Shown here piece by piece: positions 1 to 8,337 of a stretch of 64,000 nt of DNA (position 1 is the stretch's first letter; every line of letters starts with the position of its first letter). The position numbers and the translations under genes are program-made. The notes under the pieces were generated by a model. The model saw only the letters and a list, made by a program, of their open reading frames with translations, searched no databases and was not told where the DNA came from. The DNA is from Chitinophagaceae bacterium (GTDB lineage: Bacteria; Bacteroidota; Bacteroidia; Chitinophagales; Chitinophagaceae): contig JAACZQ010000009.1 of the NCBI GenBank assembly GCA_009996675.1, forward strand, positions 1 through 64,000, written 5' to 3'.

Positions 1-23
1 GTTTACTGGATTTATAATTGCCT

Positions 24-1211
24 ATGACCACAGGATATCGTATTTGGAAAAAGCTGATCAGAACCGGAGCCGGCAGGTTGCGCTTTGCCATGGCTACCAT
101 TGGTTTATCGGTAGCCTTATTGCTCATACTGGTAGCCGTCCAGTTACAGGTGAATTACAATACCTTGTTGAAAAATCCGCATAACCGCGACAGCATTGCC
201 AATTTCCTGGTGGTCAATAAACAACTCAACAATGAAACCCTGGGAAACAGTCGCCTGACTGATGCCGAGATCACGCATTTGCGCCAGCAACCCTTTACCG
301 AATCGGTTGGGCTGATGCGCAACAGTGCATTCAAAGCATCTATTCAAAGCATCTCCGACCGTTTCCCTTTTTATACTGATGTAGCTTTTGAATCTGTACC
401 CGATAGTTTCCTCGATGTAAACAGCAAGGATTGGCATTGGACAGCAGGAGAAGACATGGTTCCGATCGTTATCCCAACCATGTTCCTGGATATTTACAAT
501 TTTCAGTTTGCCTTGTCGCAGGGTTTGCCACAGTTAACTCCGGAAGTGGTTAAAATGATTGTGTTCCGGATTAACCTGTATACCCCTGCCGGGACTGCTG
601 TATCCATGCGTGGCCGGGTAGTGGGCTTCAGTGATCGTATATCATCAATGCTGGTACCCGAAAACTTTCTCAGTTGGGCCAACCGCAATTTTGGCAATGG
701 CGTTACGGTACAGCCTTCCCGTGTGATTCTTCGAACCAAGGATCCAGGCAATCCGGCTTTATCGGCTTATTTGCAGGAAAAGGGTTTAAAGACTGATGCC
801 GATAAAACCCGGTTCAGCCGGTACCGGCAGATTGTGGATGTGGTTGTAAGTATTTCCTGGGTAACGGGGCTCTTACTATTGCTGTTTGCGTTGCTGATAT
901 TCACTTTGTTCATTCAGCTAACCATTACAGCCTGCAGGGATGAAATCCGGTTATTGATCACGTTGGGTGCCTCGCCTAAACAACTGCAAAGGTTTTTGAT
1001 GCGTCAATTTTTTCCGCCCAATATCCTTATCATAGTGGTGGTATGTATTATCATCACCGTTTTGCAGTATGTGCTACAGCAGTTATTGGCTGGTCAGCAG
1101 GCCTATATACAGCGCTTTCCGGCGCCTGAGACAGGTATAACTGCCCTCTTTTTACTGGGATTGATCTGGTGTATAAACCTGACAACAATCAGAAAAAACA
1201 TAAAAAAATAA
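24..1211 (+). CDS. FtsX-like ABC transporter permease
   Basis: Inner-membrane permease of the FtsX/MacB type. About 395 residues: one N-terminal membrane helix (around residues 22-42), a soluble periplasmic domain of about 230 residues, then three helices near residues 280-300, 330-355 and 370-390. That 1+3 topology is typical of FtsX-like permeases that work with a separate ATPase. The stretch TACRDEIRLLITLGAS before the second-last helix resembles the conserved cytoplasmic loop of this family. No ATPase is in the window, but one could lie just upstream. The frame also opens at a TTG at 18; the ATG at 24 is preferred. The substrate is unknown; lipoprotein release, peptide export or a cell-division role are all possible. 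Confidence 0.75.
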   Translation: MTTGYRIWKKLIRTGAGRLRFAMATIGLSVALLLILVAVQLQVNYNTLLKNPHNRDSIANFLVVNKQLNNETLGNSRLTDAEITHLRQQPFTESVGLMRNSAFKASIQSISDRFPFYTDVAFESVPDSFLDVNSKDWHWTAGEDMVPIVIPTMFLDIYNFQFALSQGLPQLTPEVVKMIVFRINLYTPAGTAVSMRGRVVGFSDRISSMLVPENFLSWANRNFGNGVTVQPSRVILRTKDPGNPALSAYLQEKGLKTDADKTRFSRYRQIVDVVVSISWVTGLLLLLFALLIFTLFIQLTITACRDEIRLLITLGASPKQLQRFLMRQFFPPNILIIVVVCIIITVLQYVLQQLLAGQQAYIQRFPAPETGITALFLLGLIWCINLTTIRKNIKK

Positions 1212-1469
1212 AATTATTTATATTGATTTTAAATATTTTAAGCTTAATATATAAAAATATACGGTGAAAACACCGTGCCAAATTCCGTGTTTTAACGTGT
1301 AATTTTCAGTGATTAAAGTGCCTATACATAACAAAAAATGACGACTTTTGTACCGATTCGAAAGATTAAGTTGATAACTTGTCTTTTGGAGTAAAAGAAT
1401 TGAACCTAATAACCGAACTGTAATACCCATTTAAAGTAACCTTGATCAAAACCTATTAAAAACATTTCG

Positions 1470-1949
1470 ATGAAAAAGATGAAATCTTTAGGCGTAGTTT
1501 TAGCACTGTCAGTAGTTACCCTGCTGGGAGCCTGCCAGAAAGGACAGGAAGGTGTTACAACAAACGAGTCCGCTGCTGTAAAGTCGGGCAATGAAAACAT
1601 AACTGCTATTCAGGTAAGTGCCAGCAATATTCCTGGTATCATCAACACTGATGATGCATCTTCCATGGCTGCTGAATACGTAAATAAATATGGTAAAAGA
1701 TCTACCCAGTATGTTTCTTTCAATGTGAAAGATCTCCAGGCTTACCTGAACTACCTGAAATCTCAGGGTTCTCAGAAAATCTATGTAAACTTTGGTGTTT
1801 ACAATCAAAAAACTGCGACTCCTGGTAATGCTGGTAAACTGACTGTGTTCTTCACTGGCGACAAGAGAAGCAAAGGCAACGGTTCTGTAGGAAGCAACGA
1901 TGCTTTTGACGACAGCGAAGCCCTGAACCATGGTGGTATTTTCCCATAA
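1470..1949 (+). CDS. small secreted lipoprotein, function unknown
   Basis: 159 residues. The N-terminus is a classic lipoprotein signal: MKKMK, a hydrophobic stretch, then the lipobox LLGAC with Cys at about residue 22. The mature part is polar and has no motif I recognise; it contains a KVNFGVYN-like beta-rich centre and ends in an acidic, Gly/Asn-rich tail. It is preceded by a 258-bp spacer that must carry its promoter. A strong terminator hairpin begins only 96 bp after its stop, inside the next gene, so the gene is probably transcribed as a short abundant mRNA. Homologues, if any, are likely restricted to Chitinophagaceae; no function can be assigned. Confidence 0.7.
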   Translation: MKKMKSLGVVLALSVVTLLGACQKGQEGVTTNESAAVKSGNENITAIQVSASNIPGIINTDDASSMAAEYVNKYGKRSTQYVSFNVKDLQAYLNYLKSQGSQKIYVNFGVYNQKTATPGNAGKLTVFFTGDKRSKGNGSVGSNDAFDDSEALNHGGIFP

Positions 1950-1975
1950 CTGATTTAATTGCAGAGTTTGATTAA

Positions 1976-2641
1976 ATGCATTTAGCTGCTATTTACTTTT
2001 ATTTTCAGCTATTAAGTTTAATCACCGCATTGATATTTTTGAAGAAAAGGGATAAGGTACTTTGGTACTTTATCCCTTTTTTACTGGTCACGGTGGTTAT
2101 TGAACTGATAGGTATCTGGTACACATACCGGGTTATCCGGAACTACTGGATGTATAATATATTCACCACATTCGAATATATTTTCTATGCATACCTGTTC
2201 CACCGGCATTTCCGTACCAATACTTTTCAGCAGATAGCCAAATGGTTTATCCCGGGTTATTTACTGGCGGTGATATTGAACCTGACTTTCATACAGGATG
2301 GTACTAAAACATTTCATACATACACATTCCTGTTAGGTGCTTTTTTTATTGTAGTTTTTTGTTGCTTTTTTCTGTTTGAATCGATACTGCCCGACCAGAT
2401 CAACCACAAGCTATCCATGCAGCCTTTTTTCTGGATATGCATCGGATTGTTGATATTTTATCTGGGTTCTGTGATCATTAACGCCTTGTTTGAATACCTT
2501 CGTAGTAACGATTTGCAGAAGCAGGGAATCCGGATTTATGGGATTATTAATAACAGTTTGAACGTAATTTTATACTGCTCATTTAGCATAGCATTTTTCT
2601 TATGCCACAAAAACAGGAAGACATACTCATCACCATCGTAA
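1976..2641 (+). CDS. multi-pass membrane protein, function unknown
   Basis: 221 residues with about six or seven hydrophobic helices spread over the whole length, ending in a basic cytoplasmic tail. No catalytic motif is visible. Its 3' end overlaps the following sensor kinase gene by 40 bp, which suggests translational coupling and a role in the same signalling unit, for example as a membrane partner or input module of the kinase; that is inference. A 16-bp terminator-type stem-loop lies within codons 24-35. The next in-frame ATG is about residue 59 and would remove two helices, so the ATG at 1976 is kept. Confidence 0.65.
   Translation: MHLAAIYFYFQLLSLITALIFLKKRDKVLWYFIPFLLVTVVIELIGIWYTYRVIRNYWMYNIFTTFEYIFYAYLFHRHFRTNTFQQIAKWFIPGYLLAVILNLTFIQDGTKTFHTYTFLLGAFFIVVFCCFFLFESILPDQINHKLSMQPFFWICIGLLIFYLGSVIINALFEYLRSNDLQKQGIRIYGIINNSLNVILYCSFSIAFFLCHKNRKTYSSPS
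2045..2082 (+). terminator. intrinsic terminator-like hairpin inside a coding region
   Basis: The arms at 2045-2060 and 2065-2080 pair over 16 positions (one G-T wobble) around a TTTG loop. The right arm ends in a run of six T (2077-2082). It has the form of a Rho-independent terminator for the lipoprotein gene ending at 1949, yet it lies inside the first codons of the next gene. It probably acts as an attenuator between the two. Confidence 0.7.
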
Positions 2642-3396
2642 TCGCTTCAGTTTTCCTGGTATTGATTGGATTTTTCTTATTGCTGATCGTGTTTGTTTTT
2701 CTCCGCCGGCAAAGAAAGTTTCAGCAGGAACGGGACGAAATGAAAAACCGGTTTGAACAAACGATCCTGAAAACCCAATTGGAGATACAGGAACAAACAT
2801 TTACCCATATCAGTCGCGAAATTCACGATAATATCGGGCAGGTACTAAGCCTCGTTCGTTTGAACATGAGTACTTTCAGCACCGTTACCACTGAACACGA
2901 AAAATTTGAACATACCGACGAATTGCTGGGCAAAGCCATCAAAGACTTACGCGATCTCAGTCATAGTTTACAAACCAACCGCATCCACGATATTGGCATT
3001 GTAGAATCCATTCGCCAATTACTGCTGACACTGGAAAAAACAGGCAGGTATAAAACCAAATTCTCCATTGTTGAGAATTACACGGGAATGGATAAAGACA
3101 CAGACCTGATTCTTTTCCGCATGATTCAGGAAGTAGTGAACAATATCCTGAAACATGCCAAAGCTGATACGATAACCATTGATATTACCGGGAATGAAAA
3201 AGAAACCACACTGATTATCAGCGATAATGGAGTAGGTTTTGATACAGAGAGATTGAAGACAGTTGGGCCTGGCATTGGTTTACAGAATATATTCAACCGG
3301 GCTAAGATGATTAATGCCACTGTTGATATAAAAAGTGAGCCCGGAAACGGAACAGCCATTATATTGCATGCAAAACAGAAATTGCCGCTCGTATGA
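2602..3396 (+). CDS. sensor histidine kinase (NarX/DegS-type, HisKA_3)
   Basis: 264 residues. One N-terminal membrane helix (about 8-34) is followed by a coiled-coil-like linker and the dimerisation/phosphoacceptor motif SREIHDNIGQVLSL, with His75 as the predicted phosphorylation site. A HATPase_c domain follows: N-box EVVNNILKHA near residue 177 and G-box ISDNGVGFD near 208, with GIGLQNI after it. There is no periplasmic sensing domain, so the input probably comes from the membrane, perhaps from the overlapping upstream membrane protein. The stop overlaps the start of the response regulator gene (ATGA-type), indicating one operon and a cognate pair. The target genes are unknown. Confidence 0.9.
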   Translation: MPQKQEDILITIVIASVFLVLIGFFLLLIVFVFLRRQRKFQQERDEMKNRFEQTILKTQLEIQEQTFTHISREIHDNIGQVLSLVRLNMSTFSTVTTEHEKFEHTDELLGKAIKDLRDLSHSLQTNRIHDIGIVESIRQLLLTLEKTGRYKTKFSIVENYTGMDKDTDLILFRMIQEVVNNILKHAKADTITIDITGNEKETTLIISDNGVGFDTERLKTVGPGIGLQNIFNRAKMINATVDIKSEPGNGTAIILHAKQKLPLV

Positions 3397-4046
3397 CCAA
3401 CGTAGCATTAGTTGATGACCATGAATTACTGCGCACCGGCCTTGCCTCAATGATCAACTCATTCGAGGGTTATAAGGTTATCATGGAAGCGGGTAATGGC
3501 AAGGAGTTTATCGAAGGATTGAAATCCAGCAAGATAACTCCGGCCATTGTTTTGCTGGACATCAATATGCCCATGATGGATGGCTTTGAAACAGCGGAAT
3601 GGATCAAGCTGAATATGCCCGATACCAAAGTACTGGTGCTGAGTATGCTGGAGAACGATATTGCCATCATCCGCATGCTTAAAAATGGTGCCAGGGGATA
3701 CCTGCTGAAAGACAGCAAACCTAAAATCTTCAAACAGGCGCTGGAGAATATCCGCGATACCGGTTACTTCATCAATGAACTGGTGAGTGATAAACTCATG
3801 CATTATATCAGCAACGAAGACTCCTATATCGGTGATGGCGCTGCACTCAGCAACCTCACCGAGAATGAAACCATTTTCCTGCAATGGATCTGTTCTGATA
3901 AAACCTACAAGGAAATCGCCGAGGAAATGCATATCAGTCCGCGTACCGTTGATACTTACCGCGACAACCTATTCAAAAAGCTAGATATCAAAACCCGGGT
4001 AGGCCTGGCCATTTTTGCCATCAAACACGGTATCGTTAGTATTTAA
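3393..4046 (+). CDS. NarL/FixJ-family response regulator
   Basis: 217 residues. An N-terminal receiver domain has the acidic pair in VALVDDHE, phosphoacceptor Asp56 in VLLDINMPMMDG and the conserved Lys in YLLKDSK. The C-terminal LuxR-type HTH spans about residues 150-212 (YKEIAEEMHISPRTVDTYR). Overlap with the kinase gene makes it the partner of that protein. It converges with the C39 exporter gene, and the two coding regions overlap by 11 bp at their 3' ends. Adjacency to the bacteriocin-like cluster is suggestive, but there is no direct sign that the pair regulates it. Confidence 0.92.
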   Translation: MTNVALVDDHELLRTGLASMINSFEGYKVIMEAGNGKEFIEGLKSSKITPAIVLLDINMPMMDGFETAEWIKLNMPDTKVLVLSMLENDIAIIRMLKNGARGYLLKDSKPKIFKQALENIRDTGYFINELVSDKLMHYISNEDSYIGDGAALSNLTENETIFLQWICSDKTYKEIAEEMHISPRTVDTYRDNLFKKLDIKTRVGLAIFAIKHGIVSI

Positions 4047-6201
4047 TCCCGTTACCTGCTTCCCATAAATTACGGTATACCCCGGCTTGCTGCATCAATA
4101 CCGCATGGGTACCTTGCTGAACCAGTTTTCCTCCCGACAATACCAGCACCTCATCGCATTGCTGCAATACCTGCATCCGGTGTGCAATAAAGACAACCGT
4201 TTTTCCCTGGGCTACATACCACTTAATCGTTTGCATAACAGCTTCTTCCCCGGGTCGGTCCAGCGATGCACTGGCTTCATCGAGTAACAGAATATCCGGT
4301 TTGCGGTACAATGCTCTTACCAGGGCCAGCTTTTGTAATTCACCGCCGGAAAGCTGTATACCGCGATCCTGCAATACCGTATCATATCCATCCGGTAACT
4401 GATCAACAACAACATGCAAACCGGTTCGCTGTGCCAGCTCCTGTATATAACCCATTTCCGCAGGCTGATCCAGGCAGATGTTTTCCAGTAAAGTACCTGG
4501 CAGCAGGTGAACCTGTTGTGGTACCGTGCTGATCCTTTGTCGTAAATAGCAGGTATCCATCAACGCTATATCAATATTATTGATGGAAATCTGTCCGGCT
4601 GCCAGTGGGTATAATTTTAAAAGCATGGCAAAAACCGTTGATTTCCCGGCCCCGCTTTCACCCGTTATACCCGTAAGTCTCGCGGGTTGAATGATCAGGT
4701 TCAGGTCTTCAAATAAAACACGCCTGGGTCCGTGCTGAAAATCTACACCCCTAAACACAATAGGTCCGAGACATAGCTGATCGGGTAGAACAATCTTTTG
4801 TTTGGCATACAGGGCTTCTTCCTCCAGATCCAGGATATCCAGCAGGCGGTCTGTAGCTATGGCATTTTCCTGAATCGATTTACTGGCACCGATGAGCATT
4901 TGTACCGGACCCGTAAAGTATTCCGCAATGGCATAGAAGGATAATAATGTCCCGGCCGTTAATGCCTGCCGCAACACCATATCGGATCCTACCCATAATA
5001 CCAGGATGGTAATGGTTTTGGTAAACCCTTCCGTCATATACCCGATGGTATTATTACCCCTGCCGGTCCTGCCCATGGTTTGGATCAGGTCCAATGCCCG
5101 GCTTTCCACCCGGTCGACAGCCATTTGCTGTGTGCCGAATTTCTTATGCGTAGTTACACTTTGCAAGCCATCTACCAGCGCTGCTTCGAGGGAGGCCAGT
5201 TGTTCCATTGATACGCGCTGCCACCGGCGGTTAAACCGGTTACCGATCCAATAGATGATGCCATAAACAGGCATCAACAGCAAGAGCATCAACGCCAGTT
5301 GGCGTTGATAGATAAACATCAATAGCAATGAACTGAGGAGTATACAACTGTTCACAATCCATTGCATGATGGTTTCGCTCATGAATTGCCGGATACGCCC
5401 TGCATCATTTACCCGGCTGATGATTTCACCAATACGCATCGAATCAAAAAAACGCTGGGGCAGGTGCATCAGGTGACGGTAATAGCCCATCAGTAAACCC
5501 GCATCAACATGCTGCCCGATCTGTATACCCATATAACTCCGTATGGTACCCAGTACTACCTGTATCCAGATAATAAATAGCAATAGGCTGCTCATGCCAT
5601 TGAGCAGACTGGTATCGGTTCCCGAAAGCACGATATCCAATAACCATTGCAGGTAGATGGCCATGGACAGGCCCAGCAAAGTATATATCAATGCTCCAGC
5701 CAAGGATGACCAGAGCAGGTGCCGGTGGGGCTCCATCAGGTACCATAACCGGCGAAAACCTAAGCGGGTTTTGCCAGCGCCTGGCTCCAGTGCCGGAGCT
5801 TCCGGTAATAACAATATACCAGACCAGCGTTGCGCAAATTTTTTCAACGGCCACCATTGTAATAAACCGGTAGCCGGATCCATGATGCGTATCCTGTTTT
5901 CCTGTACGGTTGCAATAACTACAAAATGTAACAAGCCATTCTCCATTTGCAGGTGCGCAATTGCCGGAAGCGGAATTAATAACAAATGGTCGCTTGTTGC
6001 CCGTACAGCTTTGGCTTCCATCCCCATTTTCCGGCAGGCATTAATCATACCCAACATATTGGTTCCCCGGCCATCTGTACCCGCCCACTGCCGTATGGTC
6101 GCAATTGTATAACGTACATTATAACTGGCGGCAACAGCTACCAGACATGCCGGTCCGCAATCCGTAGCATCCTGTTGCTTTATGCAGCTGATTTTTTTCA
6201 T
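4036..6201 (-). CDS. C39-peptidase ABC exporter (bacteriocin-type)
   Basis: 721 residues from the chosen start. It belongs to the peptidase-containing ABC transporters that cut double-glycine leaders and export the peptide. The N-terminal C39 domain has QQDATDCGPACL with catalytic Cys15, a likely His92 in LLHFVV and Asp108 in IMDPA, so the protease triad looks intact. A six-helix membrane domain follows (about 150-430). The ATPase domain has Walker A GITGESGAGKST, signature LSGGELQ and Walker B DILLLDEASASLD. The frame opens at 6234, but the ATG at 6201 overlaps the HlyD stop as ATGA and begins right at the C39 domain, so it is preferred. It is the last gene of the minus-strand cluster. Likely substrates are the two peptides at 7887-8306. 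Confidence 0.95.
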   Translation of the reverse strand: MKKISCIKQQDATDCGPACLVAVAASYNVRYTIATIRQWAGTDGRGTNMLGMINACRKMGMEAKAVRATSDHLLLIPLPAIAHLQMENGLLHFVVIATVQENRIRIMDPATGLLQWWPLKKFAQRWSGILLLPEAPALEPGAGKTRLGFRRLWYLMEPHRHLLWSSLAGALIYTLLGLSMAIYLQWLLDIVLSGTDTSLLNGMSSLLLFIIWIQVVLGTIRSYMGIQIGQHVDAGLLMGYYRHLMHLPQRFFDSMRIGEIISRVNDAGRIRQFMSETIMQWIVNSCILLSSLLLMFIYQRQLALMLLLLMPVYGIIYWIGNRFNRRWQRVSMEQLASLEAALVDGLQSVTTHKKFGTQQMAVDRVESRALDLIQTMGRTGRGNNTIGYMTEGFTKTITILVLWVGSDMVLRQALTAGTLLSFYAIAEYFTGPVQMLIGASKSIQENAIATDRLLDILDLEEEALYAKQKIVLPDQLCLGPIVFRGVDFQHGPRRVLFEDLNLIIQPARLTGITGESGAGKSTVFAMLLKLYPLAAGQISINNIDIALMDTCYLRQRISTVPQQVHLLPGTLLENICLDQPAEMGYIQELAQRTGLHVVVDQLPDGYDTVLQDRGIQLSGGELQKLALVRALYRKPDILLLDEASASLDRPGEEAVMQTIKWYVAQGKTVVFIAHRMQVLQQCDEVLVLSGGKLVQQGTHAVLMQQAGVYRNLWEAGNGIKY

Positions 6202-7370
6202 CCGCCAGATGCATTTTGTGGTACATGCAACCATTCATACACGCGGCCGGTGAGTAATTGCCACAATGTTTTCCGGGTCAGCAAAAAACGAGCCTGCAAT
6301 GACCAGCCATATTTGATATAGTGGCGCTGGCCGGAAGGACTCTGCAGATAAGACTGATCGAGTGTACAACGTACCCGAAATAAAGGCTTACCCTGTACCA
6401 ATACCGCATCATGATCCATCGACCATACCCTTCCTTGTAATACACCGAACACACGGGGATCATATGCATCAACACGCAGCGACACCGGCTGGCCAGGATA
6501 TAAATGTGGTATCACCGCAGGCGAAGCCCAACATTCTACCGTAATACTATCCTGTGGAATAATCGTGGCAATGACTGCCCCCATTTGCAGTATGGAACCC
6601 GGTTCTATGGCTTGCAGCAGTTGTAATTTCCCATTGATGCCTGCCCGTACAATATGATTATCCCTTTCCACAGCCCCAAGCCCCAATTGCGTTTTCCGGG
6701 AACTGATCTCTGCTACCAGCTGTAACTGTTCACGCCCCCATTGTTCCCGTTGTTTCTGTTCCAGACTTTTTAATGCCAGTAAGGCTTGCATATACGCCGT
6801 CTCACGATCATGCATATCCATACGGGGAATAATTCTTTCGCCAGCCAATTGCTCCATTGCCGCCAACTGTATCTGCAAACCCGTAATCTGTTGCTTCAGC
6901 TCGTTACGCTGCGACTGGAATGACGCGTACTGCAGCCGATAATTTTCGGTTTTTATATCAGTGATGCGGATTGCATCGCAAGTACTATCGGCAAGTAATA
7001 CCCAGAGGTCTTTTTGCTGATCCAGTAAACGGGTTAACTGCACCGAATCCTGTTGCCATTGCCACTGTCCCCCCGGGTTCGCTACCCAAAGCAATGTATC
7101 CGCTTTTGATACGGCTCTGCCATCCCAGACACGGCTCACCAACACCTGTCCGCTTACCGGCGACCGGATATCAAACCGATCGGATACGGGCCTTGTGGTT
7201 CCTGGCAAACTCGTTTGCAGGGGGATGGAACAGAAAGGCAGTGCCATCAATGCCAGAATCAATAAGAATAATAGCACCAGGTAGCAAACCCTGCCCAGTT
7301 TCGGCAAATGTGACAGGTACCAGCGTAACCGCTGCTGTTCACGATAAGGTAGAAAATCCATCGGTTCCAT
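6198..7370 (-). CDS. HlyD-family periplasmic adaptor
   Basis: 390 residues. A short cytoplasmic N-terminus and one membrane helix (about 30-50) are followed by a lipoyl/barrel region starting near VSDRFDIRSPVSGQVL, a long coiled coil (about residues 115-215, rich in Gln/Leu/Glu) and a second half barrel (GINGKLQLLQAIEPGS). This is the membrane-fusion partner of type I export. It would link the inner-membrane C39 exporter to an outer-membrane TolC-like channel that must be encoded elsewhere. It is coupled to the exporter by a 4-bp ATGA overlap and starts 1 bp after the CPBP stop. ATG 7361 is an alternative start. Confidence 0.9.
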   Translation of the reverse strand: MEPMDFLPYREQQRLRWYLSHLPKLGRVCYLVLLFLLILALMALPFCSIPLQTSLPGTTRPVSDRFDIRSPVSGQVLVSRVWDGRAVSKADTLLWVANPGGQWQWQQDSVQLTRLLDQQKDLWVLLADSTCDAIRITDIKTENYRLQYASFQSQRNELKQQITGLQIQLAAMEQLAGERIIPRMDMHDRETAYMQALLALKSLEQKQREQWGREQLQLVAEISSRKTQLGLGAVERDNHIVRAGINGKLQLLQAIEPGSILQMGAVIATIIPQDSITVECWASPAVIPHLYPGQPVSLRVDAYDPRVFGVLQGRVWSMDHDAVLVQGKPLFRVRCTLDQSYLQSPSGQRHYIKYGWSLQARFLLTRKTLWQLLTGRVYEWLHVPQNASGG

Positions 7371-7371
7371 A

Positions 7372-7812
7372 TCACTGGTTTAACAGGTAATTGACTACAA
7401 ATGCCGTGAGATTATGCAGCATATGCACCAGACAGGTATGCCAGATAGCTGGCCAGTTGCGTATATGACTCACCATATACACCAAACCATATACCGTTCC
7501 CGATAACAGGGTTTTTACCATATAGGGCACAGAATAATGATGTAGCACCGAGAATACCAGGATACTCAATACCAGGCCGGGCCAGTACCGTTTCAACCAT
7601 TGGTGGCTGTAGCTGATCAATAAATGTTGTACCAGATAGGTTTCAACAATCGGACCAGCCAGTACGCCCACCACAAAGGCAAAATTCACTTCTGCGTCTT
7701 GCACTGATGATTGCTTCGACGGAAATAATATATAGCCAAATACAATCGATAGCGTTACCACCAGCAGATAAGCATAACCGATCAATTCGAATTTTCTGAT
7801 TCGCTGTATCAT
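7372..7812 (-). CDS. CPBP-family membrane protein, candidate immunity protein
   Basis: 146 residues from the ATG at 7812 (the frame extends to 7869, but that would put a strong hairpin in the coding region). Four or more membrane helices. CPBP (Abi/Rce1-like) motifs are recognisable but imperfect: motif 1 reads ETYLVQ instead of EExxxR (first Glu kept, second Glu and Arg lost); motif 2 FSVLH fits FxxxH; motif 3 HMLHN fits HxxxN. CPBP proteins are known in bacteriocin loci as immunity proteins, and some act as prenyl-protein-type proteases. Its place between the peptide genes and the export genes supports self-protection or peptide processing. The function is inferred from context. Confidence 0.7.
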   Translation of the reverse strand: MIQRIRKFELIGYAYLLVVTLSIVFGYILFPSKQSSVQDAEVNFAFVVGVLAGPIVETYLVQHLLISYSHQWLKRYWPGLVLSILVFSVLHHYSVPYMVKTLLSGTVYGLVYMVSHIRNWPAIWHTCLVHMLHNLTAFVVNYLLNQ

Positions 7813-7853
7813 AATTAATTGTATGCGTGAGGAAATACATCCCGGATAGAAAA

Positions 7854-7877
7854 CGTGGCCCTTATACAAGGGCCACG
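7854..7877 (-). terminator. hairpin between peptide genes and export genes (attenuator)
   Basis: The arms CGTGGCCCTT (7854-7863) and AAGGGCCACG (7868-7877) are a perfect 10-bp inverted repeat with a 4-nt loop. Read on the minus strand it is followed by TTTTCTAT, a weak U-tract. It lies 10 bp after the stop of the second peptide gene. Partial termination here would give more peptide mRNA than exporter mRNA, and it could also protect the 3' end of the peptide message. Confidence 0.65.
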
Positions 7878-7886
7878 GAAGAAGCC

Positions 7887-8084
7887 TTACTTCTTCAGGT
7901 TGGGGGGAAGCGAACTTTGATAGGCAGAAGCCTGGGTCACGAACTCATAGTAACACCTGGAGATCACTCCTGTTACATAAGCAATATCGGCCCAGAAACT
8001 ACCTCCCTCTACGGCCAGCATTTCTACCGAACTGAGTGGCTGCATACAACTATTCGCCTGCTGCACCACAGATTTGTTTTTCAT
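7887..8084 (-). CDS. double-glycine leader peptide precursor 1 (bacteriocin-like)
   Basis: 65 residues. The leader (residues 1-28) ends in LSSVEMLAVEGG, which fits the double-glycine pattern LSxxE(L/M)xxxxGG cut by C39 peptidases. The predicted mature peptide is 37 residues (29-65). It starts SFWADIAYV and ends LPPNLKK, with one Cys, three Tyr in the centre and a basic end. One Cys rules out an internal disulfide; a dimer or a free thiol is possible. No lanthipeptide synthetase, radical SAM or other modifying enzyme is nearby, so it is probably unmodified. It lies 24 bp after the other peptide gene, in the same operon as a C39 exporter. Antibacterial or signalling activity is inferred; no homologous family is recognised. 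Confidence 0.75.
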   Translation of the reverse strand: MKNKSVVQQANSCMQPLSSVEMLAVEGGSFWADIAYVTGVISRCYYEFVTQASAYQSSLPPNLKK

Positions 8085-8108
8085 AACAATCGATTTTAAA
8101 ATGATGAA

Positions 8109-8306
8109 TTACTTGTCGGCAAAATGCCAACCACGCGAAAAACCCTGTTTGATATCATCCCAATGCGCCAGCGCATCAACGATGATGGTATCCCGCAGAA
8201 GCTTACCGAACAAACTCCAGATAGCGCCTCCTTCTGTTGATACCAATTCCGCCCTGCTCAAAAGCTGCCATTCCATGGCTGCAGGATTTGTCTGGATCTT
8301 TTTCAT
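8109..8306 (-). CDS. double-glycine leader peptide precursor 2 (bacteriocin-like)
   Basis: 65 residues. The leader (1-27) ends in LLSRAELVSTEGG, a very good double-glycine leader. The predicted mature peptide is 38 residues, starting AIWSLFGKLLRDT and ending SRGWHFADK. It has no Cys, three Trp, and a hydrophobic/charged spacing that could form an amphipathic helix. It is the same length as the neighbouring precursor and shares leader features (LS..E, EGG), but the mature parts do not resemble each other. This is the arrangement of a two-peptide bacteriocin. It is the first peptide gene of the minus-strand unit, about 110 bp after the HTH gene. Confidence 0.75.
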   Translation of the reverse strand: MKKIQTNPAAMEWQLLSRAELVSTEGGAIWSLFGKLLRDTIIVDALAHWDDIKQGFSRGWHFADK

Positions 8307-8337
8307 AACAGTTGTTTTGAATTGATGTCTCGTTTTA

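Noticed and set aside
1261-1276. Terminator hairpin ACGGTG/CACCGT after the FtsX-like gene
   Set aside because: Stem of only 6 bp and no T-run; too weak to call.
5657-6112. 151-residue plus-strand frame inside the exporter gene
   Set aside because: Lies opposite the C39 domain and membrane helices of the exporter; not a toxin or regulator by any visible motif.
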